Of a DNA stretch of 11,754 nt, positions 1 to 8,322 are shown piece by piece. Location: positions 1 to 11,754 of the forward strand of contig CANGXE010000022.1 of NCBI GenBank assembly GCA_947457525.1, given 5' to 3'. The notes under the pieces were generated by a model. It did not search any database and was not told where the DNA came from. It saw only the letters and a list, made by a program, of their open reading frames with translations. The position numbers were made by a program, and so were the translations under genes. Within the stretch, counting starts at the first letter, position 1. Each line of letters begins with the position of its first letter. This DNA comes from Bacteroidota bacterium. Lineage in GTDB: Bacteria; Bacteroidota; Bacteroidia; Chitinophagales; LD1.

Positions 1-1470
1 AAAGTGTATGAACACATTATTAATGCTCGCTTGCAGTATTTTGACAACACGCCCATTGGTACTTCGACCACCCGAACCATCACTGACATTGAAGCCATCA
101 ACGATACGTTTAGCGAAGGTTTGATTAGCATCATTGCTGATTTGCTAACTATTATCACAGTGATTATTGCTATGTTTTATGTCAATTGGAAAGTGGCTTT
201 GGCGAGTTTGATGGTGTTGCCGCTGTTGCTGTGGTTCACAAGGTGGTTTCAAGAAGGCGTGAAGAAATCATTTCAAGACGAGCGTTTTCACATTGGTCGA
301 TTAAACGCTTTTTTGCAAGAGCATATCAGCGGTATGCGCATCATTCAGATTTTTAACGTAGAAGAAAAAGAACGTAAAAAATTTGAAGCCATCAACACCG
401 AGCTCCGCGATGCGAATGTGCGCGGTATTTGGTATTACTCTTTGTTTTTCCCGGCTGTAGAAGTTTGTTTGGCTATTGCCGTGGGCTTGATGGTGTGGAT
501 GGCTTCGCACGAAGTGTTGAAGGATATAATAGCGCATCAAAACGCTGCAGACCGTGTGGTGGGTGTAGGTATTATTTCCGGTTTTTTGTTGTTCATCAAC
601 ATGCTCTTTCGCCCCTTGCGGTTTATTGCCGATAAGGTAAATGTAATTCAACGCGGTTTGGTGGCTTCTGACCGTGTGTTTAAGTTACTCGACACTGACG
701 AGCGCATCAGCAACCGTGGTCAACATGCTCCAGAAAAAATAAAAGGCGCCATCGAGTTTGACCATGTTTGGTTTGGATATGATGCGCAGCATCCGGTGTT
801 GAAAGACTTGTCGTTTAGCTTAGCGGCCGGTGAAACGCTCGCTATTGTTGGCGCTACGGGTTCGGGCAAAACGTCTACCATTGCCATACTTGGTCGCTTC
901 TATGATATTCAGCAAGGCAGCATAAAGATTGATGGCGTAAACATTATAGACTATGAGCTAAACGCTTTGCGCTCCAAGATGGCGGTGGTGCTGCAAGATG
1001 TGTTTCTCTTTGCGGGCAGTGTGCACGAAAACATTACACTTCGCCATCCCGGCATTTCGCGCGAGCAAGTTATTCATGCGGCTAAGCTGGTGGGCGCTCA
1101 TTCGTTTATCGAACGCCTGCCGGGCGGTTATGATCATGAAGTAATGGAGCGTGGAGCTACTTTATCTATGGGACAGCGTCAGCTCATTTCGTTTGTGCGC
1201 GCCTTGGTCTACAATCCCAGCATTTTGATTTTAGATGAAGCTACTTCGAGCATCGACTCCGAAAGCGAAGCACTCATCCAAAACTCTATTGAGAAGTTGG
1301 TGAAAGACAGAACGTCTATTGTTATTGCGCATCGTTTATCTACTATTCGCCATGCCCATAAGATTGCCGTGCTAGACAAAGGCGAACTCAAAGAATTTGG
1401 TTCGCACGATGAATTGATAGCCCTCGATGGGTATTACAAGCGACTGTACGATATGCAGTTTATGAAATAG
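1..1470 (+). CDS. ABC exporter, fused permease and ATPase (5' end missing)
   Basis: This is the 3' part of an MsbA/MdlB-like exporter half-transporter, which uses ATP to move a lipid, drug or peptide across the inner membrane. The frame is open to the window edge. The GTG at position 4 is unlikely to be the start, because the protein begins inside the membrane domain; about 100 residues (the first helices) lie outside. Counting from that GTG, hydrophobic helices lie near residues 40-78 and 145-205. The ATPase domain starts near 250: Walker A GATGSGKT 283-290, Q-loop Gln331, signature LSMGQ 387-391, Walker B ILILDE 407-412 and switch His443. LSMGQ in place of LSGGQ is a known variation in this family. 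All catalytic motifs are present, so the ATPase should be active. The substrate cannot be told from the sequence. The next gene begins 54 bases after the stop. Confidence 0.93.
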   Translation, partial: KVYEHIINARLQYFDNTPIGTSTTRTITDIEAINDTFSEGLISIIADLLTIITVIIAMFYVNWKVALASLMVLPLLLWFTRWFQEGVKKSFQDERFHIGRLNAFLQEHISGMRIIQIFNVEEKERKKFEAINTELRDANVRGIWYYSLFFPAVEVCLAIAVGLMVWMASHEVLKDIIAHQNAADRVVGVGIISGFLLFINMLFRPLRFIADKVNVIQRGLVASDRVFKLLDTDERISNRGQHAPEKIKGAIEFDHVWFGYDAQHPVLKDLSFSLAAGETLAIVGATGSGKTSTIAILGRFYDIQQGSIKIDGVNIIDYELNALRSKMAVVLQDVFLFAGSVHENITLRHPGISREQVIHAAKLVGAHSFIERLPGGYDHEVMERGATLSMGQRQLISFVRALVYNPSILILDEATSSIDSESEALIQNSIEKLVKDRTSIVIAHRLSTIRHAHKIAVLDKGELKEFGSHDELIALDGYYKRLYDMQFMK

Positions 1471-1500
1471 CAAAGCCGCTTCATTTTCTTTTTGTTTCTC

Positions 1501-1508
1501 TATCTTTA
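1501..1508 (+). promoter_or_regulatory. Possible -7 box for the aminotransferase gene
   Basis: TATCTTTA matches the Bacteroidota -7 consensus TAnnTTTG at all but the last base, and lies 16 bases before the ATG at 1525. I see no TTTG at the expected distance upstream (a TTTG at 1491-1494 is far too close). The call therefore rests on the -7 match and position alone. The gene could equally be read through from the exporter. Confidence 0.3.
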
Positions 1509-1524
1509 GCATTCAATCCACGTT

Positions 1525-2769
1525 ATGCTATCGCGCAAAAATTTTATTTACACCTCCGCTTTAGGCGTTTTACCACTTTCCTTTGCCCCATCTTTGTTGC
1601 GATGCTCTTCGCCCGTGACTTCGCTAGACGAAAACTTTTGGCAACAAATCCGTTCGCAGTTTATTATAAGCAAAGACCTCATCAACCTCAACAATGGTGG
1701 CGTTAGTCCGCAACCTTTGCCGGTGCAAAAAGCACACGAAGAGAATTTAAAATTATGCAACAATGGCCCATCGTTCTACATGTGGCGACAACTCGACAAA
1801 CAGCGCGAACCTTTGCGCCAACGTTTGGCCAATACCTTCGGCTGCGCACCCACCGAGTTGGCCATAAATAGAAATACCACAGAGGGACTAAACACTATTA
1901 TTGCCGGATTGCCGCTGAAGGCTGGCGATGAAGTAGTGTTGAGCAAATACGATTACCCTAACATGATGAACGCTTGGAAACAACGCGCCACTCGCGATGG
2001 CATCGTGCTGAAATGGGTTGATTTCCAACTGCCCGAAGAAGACGAAAACACAGTTGTGGCTAAATTCAAAGCGGCCATAACTTCTCGCACTAAACTCGTT
2101 CACATAACGCATATTTTAAACTGGACGGGGCAAATCCTCCCCGCCAAAAAGATTGCTGCCATGGCGCGCCAAGCCGGAGCAGAAGTGCTACTCGATGCTT
2201 CTCATTCGTTTGTGCATATAGATTATAAACTCAGCGATTTGGACGTTGACTATGCAGCCGCTTCGCTGCACAAATGGCTCTGCGCACCGTTCGGCACGGG
2301 CATAATGTATATCCGAAAAGAAAAGATTGCTAAAGTGTGGCCGGCTTTCTCGGCTCCTTTACCCGAGGATGACAACATCGGCAAGTTTGAATGCATCGGC
2401 ACTCGTTCTTTTGCTGCGGAAATGGCTGCGGCTGCGGCTTTAGATTTTCACGAAAACATTGGCATGAATCGCAAAACGGAACGACTTCGTTTCCTCAAAA
2501 ACTATTGGTGCAACGCCATCAAAGATCTGCCGAAGGTAAAGCTATACACCTCGCTGCGCGATGAGTTTAGTGCCGGCATCGCCACCTTTGGCATAGCGGG
2601 CAAAGATGCCGGTGAAATCGAAAATTATTTACTGAAACAATACAACATTCACACATCGGTAGTGAAACACGAAGCTCTAAATGGCGTACGCATTTCGCCC
2701 AACGTTTACACCTCCACCAGAGAGTTAGATTTACTCATCAAAGGCATTAAAGAATTCGCTGCTTCATGA
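1525..2769 (+). CDS. Class V aminotransferase-fold PLP enzyme with Tat-like leader
   Basis: This is a fold-type I, PLP-dependent enzyme of the aminotransferase class V family (isopenicillin N epimerase/cysteine desulfurase-like). The likely Schiff-base lysine is K250 in SLHKWL; D224 in LLDASHS fits the residue that contacts the pyridine nitrogen, and NTTEG (117-121) fits the phosphate-binding loop region. The 414-residue length is normal for the family. The N-terminus carries a leader: SRKNF at 3-7 resembles a Tat motif with RK for RR, followed by a hydrophobic stretch to about 25 and a Cys at 27 in LLRCSS, which is a poor lipobox. Export of a folded, cofactor-loaded enzyme through Tat would make sense, but this is inference. 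The ATG at 1525 is chosen because it includes the leader. The reaction (desulfurase, epimerase or other) cannot be assigned. The gene overlaps the next by 4 bases (ATGA), which suggests translational coupling. Confidence 0.88.
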   Translation: MLSRKNFIYTSALGVLPLSFAPSLLRCSSPVTSLDENFWQQIRSQFIISKDLINLNNGGVSPQPLPVQKAHEENLKLCNNGPSFYMWRQLDKQREPLRQRLANTFGCAPTELAINRNTTEGLNTIIAGLPLKAGDEVVLSKYDYPNMMNAWKQRATRDGIVLKWVDFQLPEEDENTVVAKFKAAITSRTKLVHITHILNWTGQILPAKKIAAMARQAGAEVLLDASHSFVHIDYKLSDLDVDYAAASLHKWLCAPFGTGIMYIRKEKIAKVWPAFSAPLPEDDNIGKFECIGTRSFAAEMAAAAALDFHENIGMNRKTERLRFLKNYWCNAIKDLPKVKLYTSLRDEFSAGIATFGIAGKDAGEIENYLLKQYNIHTSVVKHEALNGVRISPNVYTSTRELDLLIKGIKEFAAS

Positions 2770-3623
2770 TTACGCTGCTGAACCGCTTACTGCTTTTCTT
2801 ACAAAAAAACCGCTGGCTCAACTTGGTGTTAGTACTAGCCTATATAGTGTTCATTTTGCACGGGCACGATACTTTTGTGCAACTGTCTGTGGTGGTGATG
2901 AATAAACTTTCCTTACCAATCTACAATCAGCGGGTGATGCAGTTGATGATGACCGTAGGTGTTTTCTTTTTGCTGAACACGCTCTATACGCTTTGGCAAA
3001 ACCCTACACAATGGCGCACCAAGTTAGCGTTTTTGCTTTTCTGTTTTGCGGCCTTGGCGGTGCATGTGGCTATGCTGTTCGAAATGAATATCGAAATCAT
3101 TCATGTGGCCGAATACGTTGTGTTGGTGCTATTGCTCTTTCCTTTTTCGCGGAGCATCGGAACCTCGCTGGTCTACGCGCTGCCCATTATGATAGCTGAT
3201 GAATTGAACCAATACCTTGTGCTTTATCCCAACTACAACAAATACTTTGAGTTGAGCGATATTGTGCTCGACCTTTTGGGGGCAGGCACATTTATGCTTT
3301 TGCTCCACATTGGCGGCTTAAGCCGTCAAAAAGATAACCGACCTTGGCTCAAAAAACCGGCTGTGGTTTTGCTGCTCACCATTATCACCTCAGCTACGCT
3401 AGGTTTGTTGACCAAGCTTTTTGTTTTTACCCCAGACGAGGTTCAAGCACATACCGTTTTTGTTTTTAACCGATTGGAGCAACCCGAACTTTTTTGGCAA
3501 GTGCATAGCTTCACGGGTGCGAAGTATCACGTGCTGCTGCCCTACGAGGGCATCGCCCTCGTCTTCTTGGTTTGTGCACTACTCATAGCCTATGAAAAAT
3601 TAGTATTGCTGCCCAACAAATAG
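2766..3623 (+). CDS. VanZ-like integral membrane protein
   Basis: This is a 285-residue hydrophobic protein with about eight predicted membrane segments, near 17-33, 58-76, 86-105, 112-128, 132-145, 166-184, 198-219 and 260-278. The middle part carries the polar pattern of the VanZ-like family: an H-x(3)-Y at 113-117 (HVAEY), then ADELNQ (144-149), then ELSDIVLDLLGAG (162-174). In that family the sequence is usually D-E-x-x-Q, about 15 residues, D-x-x-x-N-x-x-G; here Asp169 stands at the usual Asn position. VanZ confers low-level teicoplanin resistance, but most family members have no known function, so no resistance role is claimed. The protein is longer than a minimal VanZ (about 160 residues) because of extra helices on both sides. 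The start codon overlaps the stop of the aminotransferase gene, so the two are probably one operon and may act together. Confidence 0.72.
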   Translation: MITLLNRLLLFLQKNRWLNLVLVLAYIVFILHGHDTFVQLSVVVMNKLSLPIYNQRVMQLMMTVGVFFLLNTLYTLWQNPTQWRTKLAFLLFCFAALAVHVAMLFEMNIEIIHVAEYVVLVLLLFPFSRSIGTSLVYALPIMIADELNQYLVLYPNYNKYFELSDIVLDLLGAGTFMLLLHIGGLSRQKDNRPWLKKPAVVLLLTIITSATLGLLTKLFVFTPDEVQAHTVFVFNRLEQPELFWQVHSFTGAKYHVLLPYEGIALVFLVCALLIAYEKLVLLPNK

Positions 3624-3655
3624 TTCGACACATTCGCTTGGTAGCAGGCAATTTT

Positions 3656-3663
3656 TATTTTTG
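3656..3663 (+). promoter_or_regulatory. -7 promoter box for prfA
   Basis: TATTTTTG is a perfect match to the Bacteroidota -7 consensus TAnnTTTG, located 37 bases before the prfA ATG and just after the stop of the membrane-protein gene. A possible -33 TTG lies at 3638-3640, but the 15-base spacer is short. An unusually recognisable ribosome-binding sequence, AAGGAT at 3690-3695, sits 5 bases before the start codon and supports the ATG at 3701. Confidence 0.5.
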
Positions 3664-3700
3664 CGGTCGGTCCGCTAGGGCAAAAAACGAAGGATAGAAG

Positions 3701-4774
3701 ATGTTTAGTCAGTTAGATAATATAAAAGGGAAGTTTATTGAATTGGGGAAAACCCTAAGCGACCCGGCCACGATGGGCGACATGAAGCGCTACACGCAGC
3801 TGAACAAGGAGTATCGCGAGTTGGAGAAGGTGGTGAATGCATACGATGAATATCGCATGATTTTGGGGAACATAGAGAACAACAAGAACATTCTCGAAAC
3901 GGAAAAGGACGAAGAGTTTCGCGACATGGCGAAGGGCGACTTGGTGCAGCAGGAGGCCGAGAAAGAGCGCATGGAGTTTGAGTTGAAGCAGTTGCTGGTG
4001 CCGAAAGAGCCGGAAGATGAGCGCAATGTGTTGATAGAGATACGCGCAGGCACCGGAGGCGATGAGGCGAGTTTGTTTGTGGGCGACTTGGCGCGGATGT
4101 ACACACGCTATTGTGAGACCATAGGTTGGAAGGTGGTGATTGCGGACTCGAACGAAGGCACAGCGGGAGGATTTAAAGAAATTGCACTGGAAGTGACAGG
4201 CGAAAACGTGTATGGCAAATTGAAGTTTGAGAGCGGTGTGCACCGCGTGCAGCGCGTGCCGGCCACGGAGGCGAAGGGCAGAGTACACACCTCGGCTGTG
4301 ACGGTGGCAGTGATGCCCGAAGCGGACGAAGTGGAAGTGGTGATTAACGATGCGGATATTCATATGGATGTGTTTCGCGCCTCAGGTGCGGGTGGTCAGC
4401 ACGTGAACCGTACGGAAAGTGCGGTGAGGTTAACGCACATTCCGACCGGCACGGTGGTGGCCTGCCAACAAGAGCGCTCGCAGCACAAGAACCGCGACCA
4501 CGCGATGAAGATGCTCAAAACAAAAATCTACGAAGCGGCTGTGCGCAAACACGAAGATGCTATTGCAGCACGCAGAAAGACCTTGGTGAGCACCGGAGAC
4601 CGCTCGGCTAAAATTAGAACCTACAACTTCCCACAAGGGCGCATCACCGACCATCGCATTAACCTCAGCGTTTATAACCTCGATGCGTACATGGCGGGCG
4701 ACATTAGCGAAATGATTGATGCTTTGGCAGTGGCCGAACAATCTGAAAAACTAAAAGAGAGCGGGATAGCTTAG
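3701..4774 (+). CDS. prfA: Peptide chain release factor 1
   Basis: RF1 recognises UAA and UAG stop codons in the ribosomal A site and triggers hydrolysis of the peptidyl-tRNA. The 357-residue length is normal. The N-terminal coiled region runs to about residue 105. The codon-recognition domain contains the PxT motif PAT at 187-189 (in VPATEAKGR); a Ser-Pro-Phe type motif there would indicate RF2. The catalytic GGQ lies at 231-233 within SGAGGQHVN, the glutamine being the site usually N5-methylated by PrmC. The C-terminal part is complete, with the conserved RTYNFPQGRITDHR segment near 306-319. No prfB-like programmed frameshift is present, as expected. The gene looks monocistronic: it has its own promoter-like box, and the next gene runs towards it with only 17 bases between the stops. 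Confidence 0.98.
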   Translation: MFSQLDNIKGKFIELGKTLSDPATMGDMKRYTQLNKEYRELEKVVNAYDEYRMILGNIENNKNILETEKDEEFRDMAKGDLVQQEAEKERMEFELKQLLVPKEPEDERNVLIEIRAGTGGDEASLFVGDLARMYTRYCETIGWKVVIADSNEGTAGGFKEIALEVTGENVYGKLKFESGVHRVQRVPATEAKGRVHTSAVTVAVMPEADEVEVVINDADIHMDVFRASGAGGQHVNRTESAVRLTHIPTGTVVACQQERSQHKNRDHAMKMLKTKIYEAAVRKHEDAIAARRKTLVSTGDRSAKIRTYNFPQGRITDHRINLSVYNLDAYMAGDISEMIDALAVAEQSEKLKESGIA

Positions 4775-4791
4775 TCGGTTAACTCGCCATT

Positions 4792-5750
4792 TTAACTCAA
4801 TGCTACTTTATCATACTCCCCTACTTTGGTGATGTCCATGATGAGTTTACCTGAAGCATCTAGATAAAACGGGCGCTTAAACTTAGCGCCAAAAACAAAT
4901 TGGTCAGCGATGTAAGATTGGCGGCTATAAATAGTTTGAGAAAATACATCATCAAAACCTTTGAGCGTCACAAACACTTCTACATCCATTTTTTGTATCT
5001 CCTCTGCGGTTCTTTCAAAGAGCGCACTTTCCTCATCAATCGGATGATTTATAATCCAACTGGTGGGAAACATAGCCACCTTGTCTATCTCTAATATTAC
5101 TTGCTAAAACTTTCGGGTAAAACTGCCAGTTTCATCTTCTTCCACCCAACTGATACTTATCCGCGCTTCCATTTCCATCAAACTAGAATTGAGTTTGTTC
5201 GCCACCATAAACTGCAAACCGGTGATGTTTTAAAGGGAGCGATGATGATGTTTTTGCTGTATTTTATTTTTGCCGTGGCGTGTGAAAAGCGACCGTACAA
5301 TGTGCCGGTGCAGAGCACAAAAGCCATCAAACCTAAAAAAGCTTCTATAGCTGCCAATGAACTCGCCAACCGCCCAACGGGATGAATGCCACCATAGCCT
5401 ACGGTCGTAAAAGTTTGACAACTAAAGAAAAAGCAGCTGATAAATTTGTCTAATTCGGTCGTACCCACAATGCCGTGCAGATTTTCTGCGCCTTGCCAGT
5501 AATAAATTAAACCAAATGTGATGTTATCTAGCAAGTAAAACCCGACCACTGCCAGCCAATAGTGTGTCCAAGAAGTGGTAATCAACCAATGATACAAGAA
5601 GAAATTACCAAACAGACGATCTGCTTTTCGCTCCATGTTATAGCTGCCGTCCGCATTAATGGTTCGTTGTCTGCCGCGTTGACCGGTATGGTCCAAACAG
5701 ATGTCTTCGCCTTTGCGCATGTAGTTAATTGCGTTCTTTATTCTGATCAT
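4792..5750 (-). pseudogene. KirBac-type inward-rectifier K+ channel, disrupted
   Basis: The N-terminal frame (start 5750, running on to a stop at 5178) gives a KirBac-like slide-helix region, TM1 near 64-84, a pore helix and the K+ filter TTVGYG at 115-120, then TM2 near 128-152 with a hinge-like Gly140. After ...IIIAPFK (residue 174) the homologous cytoplasmic domain continues in another frame from about 5226 (ITGLQFMVANKL...), which implies loss of 1 base between 5231 and 5224. That second frame runs 40 residues to an amber codon at 5106-5104, at a place where relatives typically have Tyr (RKF-stop-QVILEIDK). It then stays open to the true stop at 4792, including the conserved FPTSWIINHPIDEESAL and LKGFDDVFSQT segments. 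With both lesions repaired, the protein would be about 319 residues, normal for KirBac. As read, the product would be a pore domain without its cytoplasmic domain. True decay or assembly errors are both possible. Confidence 0.85.
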
Positions 5751-5797
5751 AGTGTGCTGTTGTTGAAAAACTCGGTGAAACTAAGCGTTTGAAACCA

Positions 5798-5805
5798 TAC
5801 TTTTG
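5798..5805 (+). promoter_or_regulatory. -7 promoter box for murF-alr
   Basis: TACTTTTG matches TAnnTTTG perfectly and ends 5 bases before the GTG start at 5811. Transcription would begin at about the start codon, which implies a leaderless or nearly leaderless message. No TTTG is found at the usual distance upstream, so the call rests on the -7 box alone. Confidence 0.42.
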
Positions 5806-5810
5806 AACTT

Positions 5811-8321
5811 GTGAAAACAATCTATAAAATAGCGGAAATTGTGACGGCAACGGGCGGCACTTTGTTGACCAAGCCGAAAAAGGATGGGGGCATTAGTGAA
5901 CTCTTAGTTGATTCCAGAAAAATAAACCACCCCGAGCAAAGTCTGTTTTTTGCGCTGCCAGGCCAAAAGCTAGATGGGCATGACTACATCGAAGAGTTGT
6001 ATCAAAAAGGAGTTCGGTATTTTGTCGTAACGAAAGAAATTACCACAACGCTCTTCCCCGAGGCAGGATTTGTGGTAGTGAAAGATGCCATAACTGCGCT
6101 ACAAAAGTTAGCCGGTTTTCATCGCAGTAAATTTAAACTACCTGTGATTGCCATCACAGGCAGCAATGGCAAAACGATTGTGAAAGAATGGCTCTATCAA
6201 CTGCTGCACGAAGACGAAAACATTGTGCGCAGCCCAAAGAGTTTTAACTCACAAATAGGTGTGCCGCTTTCGCTTTGGCAGATAAACGACACGAACACCT
6301 TAGGGATTTTTGAAGCAGGTATTTCGCAACCCAACGAAATGAGCCATCTCGAAAAAATCATACAACCCAACATTGGTATTTGCACCAACATCACTGAAGC
6401 ACACAGCGAAGGTTTCCTAGGCGACCGCCACAAGGCGCGTGAAAAACTCAACCTTTTTCTGAATGTTGATGTATTGATTTACTGTAAAGATTATCCTGAA
6501 ATCAACTTGGGTGTGGCGCAAACCATTGCTTTGCGCAAAGAGCGCGATGAAGCCAATGGTACCACATCGGGTTTGTTTTCGTGGAGCATGAGTGCCGAAG
6601 CTGATTTGCAAATCACGAGCGTCATACAAAAAGATAATCGGTCAATCATTTCTGCGCTCTATCGCTTGCGTGAAGTGGAAGTTGAAATTCCTTTCACCGA
6701 CCGCGCTAGTGTAGAAAACGTTATTCATTGTTGGTGTGTGCTGCTTTACCTAAATAAAGACATGGACATTATTCGCCAGCGCATGAAAAGCCTTTCGCGA
6801 ATCGCTATGCGATTAGAAATGAAAGATGCTATTCATCAATGTTCGCTCATTAACGATAGCTATAATTCTGATATTGCTTCTTTAAAAATTGCCATTGATT
6901 TTCTCAACCAGCAAAATCAACATCCAAAGAAAACAGTTATTCTCTCCGACATTTTGCAAAGCGGACGCAGTGAGTTTGAACTCTACGAAGAAGTAGCGCG
7001 GCTCATCACCCAATCGAAAGTGAATCGATTGATTGGCATCGGTACAAGCCTCGTGCGCAACAAAAAGATTTTTGAAAAGAATGAAACGCTAGAACTGGAG
7101 TGCTATGAAACCACCGAGCAATTTATCCGCCAACTCAACACCGATTCGTTTTATAATGAAGCTATCTTGCTCAAAGGCGCACGCAAGTTTCGATTTGAAA
7201 TCATTAGCCGTTTCCTCGAAAAGAAAGTGCATGAAACCGTGTTAGAAATCAACCTTAACGCTATTGCGCACAACTTGAAAGTGTTTCAAGCGCAACTAAA
7301 ACCAACCACCAAAATCATGGCGATGGTCAAAGCTTTCAGCTATGGCAGCGGCAGTTTTGAAATAGCCAATTGCTTACAGTTTAATCGAGTAGATTACTTG
7401 GCGGTGGCGTACACCGATGAAGGCGTAGAGCTACGCAAAAACGGAATCACCTTGCCGATAATGGTGATGAATCCCGAACTGCATAGTTTTGAAACCATGA
7501 TTCAAAATCAACTCGAGCCGGATATTTACTCCATTCAGTTGTTAGAAAAATTTCTCGAAACCGTTTCGCTTTTGCGTTCTCCGAGCGATGAACTTTATCC
7601 TATCCATCTCGAACTAGAAACCGGCATGAACCGCCTAGGCTTTGACGAAATTCAGTTAGATGATTTATTAAAACAATTGTCATCCACCCATTCGTTGCGC
7701 ATCGCTTCTATCTTCTCTCATCTGGTGGCGAGTGAAGACACTTCACAAGATGAATTTACGCAACAGCAGATTGCCTTGTTTGAAAAACTAAGTAGCAGAA
7801 TAACCGCTACACTAAATTACAAACCACTTCGTCACATTTTAAATAGCTACGGCATTTTGCGTCACACTAATGCACAGTTTGACATGGTTCGCTTAGGCAT
7901 TGGATTGTATGGAATAGGTAGCGAAAAACTGATGCCTGTTTCTACCCTCAAAACAACGATCTCTCAAATCAAGCAAGTGAAAAAAGGCGACAGTGTAGGT
8001 TATGGTCGCATCGGCAAAGTGAGTAAAAACAAAACTATTGCCACGGTGGGTATCGGCTATGCTGATGGCTTAAGCAGACGCCTATCTAACGGCAAAGGCG
8101 CCCTTTGGGTCAACGGCAAACTGGCTCCGATTATCGGCAATATTTGTATGGACATGACTATGTTAGATATTACTGACATCGCGGCTCAAGAAGGCGATGA
8201 AGTGATTGTGTTTGGCGCACAACCCAACATTGAAACCATTGCTAAAGCAGCCGATACTATTCCTTACGAAATACTGACCGGCATCTCTGCCCGCGTGAAG
8301 CGAGTTTATTTTCAGGAGTAA
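5811..8321 (+). CDS. murF-alr: Bifunctional MurF ligase / alanine racemase
   Basis: This is a fusion of two enzymes of peptidoglycan precursor synthesis. Residues 1 to about 470 are MurF, the cytoplasmic ligase that adds D-Ala-D-Ala to UDP-MurNAc-tripeptide using ATP: P-loop GSNGKT at 117-122, the EAGIS region at 168-172, NDSYNS at 348-353 and KGAR at 455-458. Residues from about 475 are alanine racemase, PLP-dependent, converting L-Ala to D-Ala: PLP lysine K507 in MVKAFSYG, the GYGR segment with candidate catalytic Tyr731, and ICMDMTMLD at 778-786. All key residues are present in both halves. The 836-residue length is as expected for the Bacteroidota fusion. The start is GTG: an in-frame TGA at 5790 and the lack of any ATG between leave GTG 5811 as the best start, and the N-terminus then resembles other MurF proteins. 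The gene ends 1 base before the convergent DUF4286-like gene. Confidence 0.95.
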   Translation: MKTIYKIAEIVTATGGTLLTKPKKDGGISELLVDSRKINHPEQSLFFALPGQKLDGHDYIEELYQKGVRYFVVTKEITTTLFPEAGFVVVKDAITALQKLAGFHRSKFKLPVIAITGSNGKTIVKEWLYQLLHEDENIVRSPKSFNSQIGVPLSLWQINDTNTLGIFEAGISQPNEMSHLEKIIQPNIGICTNITEAHSEGFLGDRHKAREKLNLFLNVDVLIYCKDYPEINLGVAQTIALRKERDEANGTTSGLFSWSMSAEADLQITSVIQKDNRSIISALYRLREVEVEIPFTDRASVENVIHCWCVLLYLNKDMDIIRQRMKSLSRIAMRLEMKDAIHQCSLINDSYNSDIASLKIAIDFLNQQNQHPKKTVILSDILQSGRSEFELYEEVARLITQSKVNRLIGIGTSLVRNKKIFEKNETLELECYETTEQFIRQLNTDSFYNEAILLKGARKFRFEIISRFLEKKVHETVLEINLNAIAHNLKVFQAQLKPTTKIMAMVKAFSYGSGSFEIANCLQFNRVDYLAVAYTDEGVELRKNGITLPIMVMNPELHSFETMIQNQLEPDIYSIQLLEKFLETVSLLRSPSDELYPIHLELETGMNRLGFDEIQLDDLLKQLSSTHSLRIASIFSHLVASEDTSQDEFTQQQIALFEKLSSRITATLNYKPLRHILNSYGILRHTNAQFDMVRLGIGLYGIGSEKLMPVSTLKTTISQIKQVKKGDSVGYGRIGKVSKNKTIATVGIGYADGLSRRLSNGKGALWVNGKLAPIIGNICMDMTMLDITDIAAQEGDEVIVFGAQPNIETIAKAADTIPYEILTGISARVKRVYFQE

Positions 8322-8322
8322 A

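Noticed and set aside
4..6. GTG at the window start as the true start of the ABC exporter
   Set aside because: The frame is open to the edge and the protein would begin inside the membrane domain, so the gene is simply cut by the window.
3755..4363. Long open frame (202 codons) antisense to prfA
   Set aside because: It lies wholly inside prfA and its translation is rich in His, Cys and Arg without domain-like patterns. It is a shadow of the strong codon bias of prfA.
4777..4798. Possible bidirectional terminator between prfA and the channel pseudogene (GTTAA/TTAAC)
   Set aside because: Only a 5-base AT-rich stem with no T-tract on either side; too weak to call.
5101..5385. Plus-strand open frame of 94 codons opposite the potassium channel
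   Set aside because: It is antisense to the clearly homologous channel sequence, and the translation shows no family pattern.
5178..5750. Intact 190-residue two-helix potassium channel lacking a cytoplasmic domain
   Set aside because: The cytoplasmic KirBac domain continues immediately downstream in another frame, so disruption of a full-length gene explains the data better than a genuine short channel.
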